Of a stretch of 64,000 bases of DNA, positions 60,208 through 64,000 are shown in pieces. The translations under genes were made by a program, and so were the position numbers. The stretch's first letter is position 1. Each line of letters opens with the position of its first letter. The DNA comes from SPJN01 sp965229935. GTDB taxonomy: Bacteria > Pseudomonadota > Alphaproteobacteria > SPJN01. The stretch covers positions 124,001 to 188,000 of the forward strand of contig CBDDKB010000002.1 of the NCBI GenBank assembly GCA_965229935.1. The letters are read 5' to 3'. The notes below the pieces were generated by a model. It had not been told where the DNA came from and ran no database searches. It saw only the letters and a list, made by a program, of their open reading frames with translations.

Positions 60208-61290
60208 TTATGCGGCGGCTTTCAGGCGAACCTTCTGCAGCCCAGCTTCAACCGCTTCGATGGCCTCGTCAAGGCTGACCTTGTCCACAGCAGCCAGTTC
60301 ACGTGCCAAACGGTCAAGTGCAGCTTCATAAAGCTGACGTTCTGAATAGCTTTGCTCAGGCTGACCTTCACCGCGATAAAGGTCGCGAACAACTTCTGCA
60401 ATTGCAATCAAATCGCCTGAGTTGATCTTGGCTTCATATTCTTGTGCACGGCGGCTCCACATTGTGCGTTTGATGCGCGCGCGGCCCTTCAGGGTTTGGC
60501 GTGCCTTGGCAACAATAGAATCGTCTGACAATTGGCGCATGCCTGTGGCCTTGGCCTTGGCAAGCGGGACCCGCAGGGTCATCTTTTCCTGTTCGAAGTT
60601 GATTACGAACAGTTGCAAGGGGAAGCCTGCAACTTCCTGTTCTTCGATATCCGTAATCACGCCAACGCCGTGGGTCGGATAGACAACAAAGTCTTTAACC
60701 TTGAACCCATCCTTTTGTTTGGGCAGCGGCTTGCTTTTCTTGGCTACGGGCTTGGGTTCCACCTTCTTTTCGATGGCGGGGGTCGGCGGCACTGTTTCCA
60801 ACGTCGCCCCACGGCCAGGCTTGCCAGAGGCAGGCTTAGGCTTACGCGCGGGCTTGCGCATTAGCGCTTCTTTAATCGCAGCAGCATTGCCCTTTTTGGT
60901 GGCGCCTTTTTTGGCAGCCGGTTTCTTTGCTGCGGTTTTCTTGGCTGCTGGCTTTTTCGCAGCAGGCTTTGTGGCCGCTTTGGTTGCGGTCTTTTTCGCG
61001 GCAGTCTTTTTAGCAGCAGGCTTTTTAGCGGCGGTTTTAGTTGCCGTTTTTTTCACAGCCGCTTTTTTAGGGGCAGCCTTTTTTGGTGCAGCTTTTTTAG
61101 TCGCAGCTTTCTTGGCTACCGGCTTTTTAGCAGCAGTTTTTTTCGCAGCGGTTTTCTTGGCCACAGGCTTTTTCGCCGCCGTTTTCTTAGCGGCGGGTTT
61201 TTTGGCTGTGGTCTTCTTCGGTGCGGATTTCTTTGCAGCGGTCTTCTTTGCGGTTGTCTTTTTTGCAGTTGCTTTCTTCGCGCTTGCCAT
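60208..61290 (-). CDS. carD: CarD/CdnL-type RNA polymerase-binding regulator with N-terminal H1-like arm
   Basis: A 360-residue protein. The last 165 residues (from Phe196) form a normal CarD/CdnL domain: RNA-polymerase-interacting FVVYPTHGVGVITDIEEQEV with strands up to MTLRVPLAKA, then the helical DNA-binding part with RTMWSRRAQEYEAKI. CdnL stabilises promoter complexes at rRNA and housekeeping promoters. The first 195 residues are mostly AKKTA/AKKPA repeats like histone H1, ending in a Pro/Lys-rich linker; a typical alphaproteobacterial CdnL is only about 165-170 residues. The ATG at 61290 has AAAGG 6 bp upstream. A parS site lies 29 bp upstream of the start. Confidence 0.92.
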   Translation of the reverse strand: MASAKKATAKKTTAKKTAAKKSAPKKTTAKKPAAKKTAAKKPVAKKTAAKKTAAKKPVAKKAATKKAAPKKAAPKKAAVKKTATKTAAKKPAAKKTAAKKTATKAATKPAAKKPAAKKTAAKKPAAKKGATKKGNAAAIKEALMRKPARKPKPASGKPGRGATLETVPPTPAIEKKVEPKPVAKKSKPLPKQKDGFKVKDFVVYPTHGVGVITDIEEQEVAGFPLQLFVINFEQEKMTLRVPLAKAKATGMRQLSDDSIVAKARQTLKGRARIKRTMWSRRAQEYEAKINSGDLIAIAEVVRDLYRGEGQPEQSYSERQLYEAALDRLARELAAVDKVSLDEAIEAVEAGLQKVRLKAAA

Positions 61291-61318
61291 AATAACCTTT
61301 GATCCTGCTGTTGCCGAC

Positions 61319-61334
61319 TGTTTCACGTGAAACA
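61319..61334. promoter_or_regulatory. parS centromere site (ParB binding)
   Basis: TGTTTCACGTGAAACA is a perfect 16-bp palindrome identical to the canonical bacterial parS consensus. It lies 29 bp upstream of the carD start codon. ParB/Spo0J binds such sites, which cluster near the chromosome origin. parA and parB are not in the window. Confidence 0.88.
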
Positions 61335-61728
61335 GGCGCGTGGTTTCGTATTCACTTGATCGTTGTAAGTCAGACAAAGCATTTAGTTTCGGCACCAGTT
61401 CCGGTGACAAAAATCCGCCCGACCGTCATTTACAACAAGGCAATGCGATCAATGGGCGGTGCAATCCTGACAGTTTTGCACAAAAAAGGCGGCCAACGGT
61501 TAGGTGTTAGCCCCCTTTTGACGATCTAAAGGCATATAATACCACAAAAAACTCAAAAAATCAAAGGTAGCGCGCTGTTCCGGCGCAGCTAACGCTATGA
61601 TTTTGTCATGTTTTTCCGCACGGCACAGTTTTGGACGAAATGCCGCGGTGCAGCAAAGTGGGCGCAAAGGCGCGTGGCGAGGGGCTTTACGGCCCTATAA
61701 GGCTTCAAAAACGGGCAAATGGGCCCTT
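61335..61728. other. Intergenic region between parS and fdxA
   Basis: About 390 bp with no convincing reading frame. It should hold the carD promoter. A weak inverted repeat (AGCGCGCTG...GCGCAGCT) lies near 61570-61592. Just downstream of fdxA on the minus strand, GGGC-CCATTT-GCCC followed by GTTTTTG (61713-61728) could be a weak fdxA terminator. Confidence 0.4.
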
Positions 61729-62067
61729 TTAGTCGCCTTCGCCCGGATTTTCGGAGAAATACTTGCTGTATTTGTCGCCTTCTTCGGCGAATTTGTCCGC
61801 ATCGGGCAGCGCATCACGCTTAATCGTGACATTCGGCCATTTTTCAGCGAATTCGGTGTTTACGGCCAGCATTTGTTCAACACCTTCATTGGTGTCGGGC
61901 ACAATGGCGTCTACAGGGCATTCAGGTTCGCACACGCCGCAATCAATGCACTCATCCGGGTGGATGACCAGCATGTTTTCACCTTCATAGAAGCAATCAA
62001 CCGGGCAAACCTCGACACAATCAAGATATTTGCACTTGATGCAGCCTTCCATCACCACATAGGTCAT
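61729..62067 (-). CDS. fdxA: Seven-iron ferredoxin FdxA
   Basis: A 112-residue ferredoxin of the [3Fe-4S][4Fe-4S] type. The cluster ligands are in CIKCKYLDCVEVCPVDCFYE and CIDCGVCEPECPVDAI, and the tail (NVTIKRDALPDADKF) is the one usual in alphaproteobacterial FdxA. It is a low-potential electron carrier in the cytosol. The ATG follows a GGGAAAA stretch. The gene order CarD-FdxA-(TerB)-S4-helicase is common in alphaproteobacteria. Confidence 0.97.
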   Translation of the reverse strand: MTYVVMEGCIKCKYLDCVEVCPVDCFYEGENMLVIHPDECIDCGVCEPECPVDAIVPDTNEGVEQMLAVNTEFAEKWPNVTIKRDALPDADKFAEEGDKYSKYFSENPGEGD

Positions 62068-62223
62068 ATTTTTCCCGGCCCATGCCGGCCCCTAAAGCAA
62101 ATTTCTGTCGTGCTGGCCGCTAAAAACGCGCCAGAATGAATTGAAGGTGTCTTAGGCGTCTTGCGCGGTTTCGTCAATTGGCAAGATAGCCTTAAATGCC
62201 GCGCCTATTATAATTGGCGCAAT

Positions 62224-62679
62224 TTATGACCCGCGCCGGGCCAGCACACGTTTGCGTGCCTCGCCCCGGTCGCGATCAGACACATAAAGCAGCCCGGCAA
62301 CCCGGCGTATCAACATGTCTTCAAGCGGGCCAAGCTGGTCATCGGCAAGTACGATTTCCCACATGAGTTCCAAGATCATGTCCCGTTCGTCGTGCGGCAC
62401 CTCGTCTTTCAGGGTTTGGGTGAAACGCAGCAATTGCACAGAATCGCTGTGCAGGGCTTTTGCCTGTTCGCTTAGTGATGTTGCCTCCCCCTCAGACAAT
62501 GAAAAGCGATCCTGCAACAGGCGCATAATGGTCTGCCATTCTTCCTCCGCAATGCCATCTTCAACAGCGGCAGCCTCGATCATCAAGACACAAGCGGCGA
62601 GCGCCACAGGATCAACAGCTTTGGCCGCAGGGGACAATTGATCATCATTGGAAAAGAGGGATTTGAGCTTATCGAACAT
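62224..62679 (-). CDS. TerB-like protein
   Basis: A 151-residue helical protein of the TerB/DjlA N-terminal fold. Acidic helices such as LMIEAAAVEDGIAEEEW and LELMWEIVLADDQLGPLEDM give the two pseudo-EF-hand-like Asp/Glu clusters of the family. Despite the name tellurite resistance, stand-alone TerB-like proteins in alphaproteobacteria have no established role; metal sensing at the membrane has been proposed. The ATG has AAAGG about 8 bp upstream. It lies between fdxA and the S4 gene, all on the minus strand. Confidence 0.82.
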   Translation of the reverse strand: MFDKLKSLFSNDDQLSPAAKAVDPVALAACVLMIEAAAVEDGIAEEEWQTIMRLLQDRFSLSEGEATSLSEQAKALHSDSVQLLRFTQTLKDEVPHDERDMILELMWEIVLADDQLGPLEDMLIRRVAGLLYVSDRDRGEARKRVLARRGS

Positions 62680-62705
62680 GGCCGGACCTTTGTTGAGCGC
62701 GGGGG

Positions 62706-63032
62706 TTAGTTTTGATCGTCTGTTTCAAGATCATCATACAGTAAGGCTGCATCAGGCGCACCACCGCGGCGATTGGCAATAGCGTTGATTTTGATCACGC
62801 GCACACGATTGGACAGATAAAATGTTAGAACATCATCGGGGCGGACAAGGCTGCTGGGCTTAATGCCCGTCCGGCCGTTCAGGCGGAAGCGCTTCTTTTC
62901 AACCAACTGGGTGGCAGCACCGCGCGTCCGCACAAAGCGGGCGTGCCACAACCATTTGTCGATGCGTTGACTGTCCTGATCCTGATCAGAAACAGAGGGG
63001 GTGTTGGACGGTTTTGCTGATCGCCTTGCCAA
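62706..63032 (-). CDS. S4-domain RNA-binding protein (Hsp15-like)
   Basis: A 108-residue protein with an S4 RNA-binding domain: RIDKWLWHARFVRTRGAATQ, then FRLNGRTGIKPSSLVRPDD. It resembles Hsp15 (HslR), which binds stalled 50S subunits carrying peptidyl-tRNA. It starts with TTG at 63032, just 6 bp after the stop of the helicase gene, with AAGGA upstream; there is no good ATG in the frame. Coupling to an RNA helicase supports a role in RNA or ribosome quality control. Confidence 0.85.
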   Translation of the reverse strand: MARRSAKPSNTPSVSDQDQDSQRIDKWLWHARFVRTRGAATQLVEKKRFRLNGRTGIKPSSLVRPDDVLTFYLSNRVRVIKINAIANRRGGAPDAALLYDDLETDDQN

Positions 63033-63038
63033 GCCGGA

Positions 63039-64000
63039 TCAGTCCTTCCCGTCCTTGCCAAGCTGGTCTTTCAGGCCCTGCAATGCTGCAAAGGGTGAGT
63101 TTGGATCAGGCCCGCGCCGGGGTGACCCACCACCGCTGGAGAAATTGCGCGGCTTGTTTTGGCGCTGACCATTGCGATCACCGCGCTTGCCGCGCTGGTT
63201 GCCTTGGCCGCCCTTGCCGCCGGGTTTGCCCTTGCCGCCACGATTGTTGCGCGCGCCATCATTGCCCCGCCGATCCGAACGGTCAGCATTTTGACGGGCA
63301 GGGGCTGCGCTGCCGATATGGCGTGCGCCGCGCTTTAGGCGCCATAGCAGGACTTTATTGGGGTCAATGGCGGGTGCTGCATCATTAGCGGCACCTTGTT
63401 CTGTATTCGCTTCAGCGGATTTTTCTGCGTCTTCACCTGCCCCAGCTTCGCCAGTCGCACTCGCTTCGCCAGTCGGACTCGTTTCGCCAGCCTCCGCCGC
63501 TGCGCGTTCGCGTTCTTCCTTGGCGATTTGTTCGGGGGCCTTGGGGGCAAGCTGTGCCCCTTCGGGTAGATTATCGCGCATGGCTTCACGGCTGCGATAG
63601 CCAAGGGCCAACATGATGGAGGTAAACTCATCACCCGAACAGCCAACAATCGACATGTGATCGGCTGAAATTTCAAATGGGCCTGTCGCATTCAGGGGGC
63701 GCAACATGTCCGACAAACGCTCAAGCATATCGATGCGCACAGCTTGACGGCCACACTGGCGGAAGCCGCACATTTCATAAAAACCTTGTGGCGCGTCTTT
63801 CAGCGCGGGGGTTGAACATAGGCCCGCCGTTGGTACGTCCGGCAGTGTGTCAATCTCATCCGCCAATTGCCACAAAAGCAGGCGTAGCTGCACCTGACGG
63901 GGTTTTAGAATGGCAGGCTGGAACAAGGTCATCTCGCCAAAGCGGACACCATATTGGCGCAGCTCACCGCGGGCGGCCTGATCAAGGTCACGCAATCGTT
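63039..64000 (-). CDS. Suv3-like RNA helicase, C-terminal part (gene continues beyond window)
   Basis: The frame is open to the window edge, so only the last 320 or so residues are seen and the ATP-binding helicase core is outside. The visible part matches the C-terminal region of the alphaproteobacterial relative of mitochondrial Suv3: RFGEMTLFQPAILKPRQVQL, then GFYEMCGFRQCGRQAVRIDM. A long low-complexity tail follows, first Glu/Ala-rich with GETSPTGEASATGEAGAGE, then Gly/Arg/Asn/Lys-rich with GGKGKPGGKGGQGNQRGKRG, a typical RNA-binding RGG-like tail. It is followed 6 bp later by the S4 gene. Confidence 0.82.
   Translation of the reverse strand, partial: RLRDLDQAARGELRQYGVRFGEMTLFQPAILKPRQVQLRLLLWQLADEIDTLPDVPTAGLCSTPALKDAPQGFYEMCGFRQCGRQAVRIDMLERLSDMLRPLNATGPFEISADHMSIVGCSGDEFTSIMLALGYRSREAMRDNLPEGAQLAPKAPEQIAKEERERAAAEAGETSPTGEASATGEAGAGEDAEKSAEANTEQGAANDAAPAIDPNKVLLWRLKRGARHIGSAAPARQNADRSDRRGNDGARNNRGGKGKPGGKGGQGNQRGKRGDRNGQRQNKPRNFSSGGGSPRRGPDPNSPFAALQGLKDQLGKDGKD

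Noticed and set aside
60701..61330. Plus-strand hydrophobic frame opposite the CarD arm
   Set aside because: Same artefact as above: the reverse complement of AAG/AAA Lys codons gives Phe/Leu. CarD on the minus strand explains the region.

Overview
This 64 kb window comes from the chromosome of an alphaproteobacterium, by inference a free-living and probably marine heterotroph. The evidence is the conserved order pckA / chvI-chvG-hprK-rapZ-EIIA-ptsH-ahcY, the short HprK without an N-terminal domain, the tsaE-amgK-murU-addB-addA-trxA block, FdxA, a Suv3-like helicase beside an S4 protein, and CarD. I cannot name the order or genus. Gene density is high, and I see no insertion sequence, prophage or CRISPR array. 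A perfect ParB site (parS) at 61319-61334 and the chvI/ahcY/addAB neighbourhood suggest that the window lies near the chromosome origin.

Layout. 1-11 kb: lipid, detergent and xenobiotic turnover (TPR fragment, alkylsulfatase lipoprotein, SCP2 protein, neutral ceramidase, double DsbA/HCCA-isomerase protein, two unusual GSTs, DUF3604 protein behind a palindromic operator). 11-16 kb: a sugar locus (TIM-barrel isomerase/epimerase divergent from a GH3 glucosidase and a GH13 alpha-glucosidase). 16-19 kb: small membrane protein, fatty acid hydroxylase, tRNA-Ala, ribbon-helix-helix protein, AEC transporter. 19-21.4 kb: two adjacent secreted proteins built of long tandem repeats, each with its own terminator; I do not recognise either. 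21.4-25.7 kb: orphan ABC ATPase, CHCC zinc-finger protein, DNA polymerase I. 25.8-27.8 kb: an accessory insertion with one unrecognised 365-residue protein and three small three-helix membrane proteins, arranged like an effector followed by an immunity-gene array. 27.9-37.1 kb: the trxA/addAB/murU/amgK/tsaE block with ATGA overlaps. 37.4-41.2 kb: FAD reductase plus [2Fe-2S] ferredoxin, then an M48 peptidase coupled to a DUF898 membrane protein. 41.3-51.3 kb: methyl-cycle, PTS and ChvGI block, MATE transporter, PNPOx-like protein, pckA. 51.4-64 kb: secreted protein, PhyH-like dioxygenase, wax ester synthase/DGAT, START protein, tRNA-Arg, histone-H1-like protein, SNase-like protein, M48 lipoprotein, ion-channel-like protein, CarD with a histone-like arm, FdxA, TerB-like, S4 and Suv3-like helicase.

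How the parts fit. ChvG/ChvI, HprK, EIIA, HPr and RapZ form a stress- and carbon-sensing module that adjoins gluconeogenesis (pckA) and the methyl cycle (ahcY). The lipid genes (alkylsulfatase, ceramidase, SCP2, START, wax synthase, fatty acid hydroxylase) suggest a cell that takes up and stores lipids. The most unusual theme is a shared lysine/alanine/threonine/proline vocabulary: a stand-alone H1-like protein, a CarD whose first 195 residues are largely H1-like, and a wax synthase with an H1-like C-terminal tail. CarD also starts 29 bp from the parS site. The repeat-protein pair, the effector/immunity-like array and the H1-CarD fusion are the best candidates here for undescribed biology.
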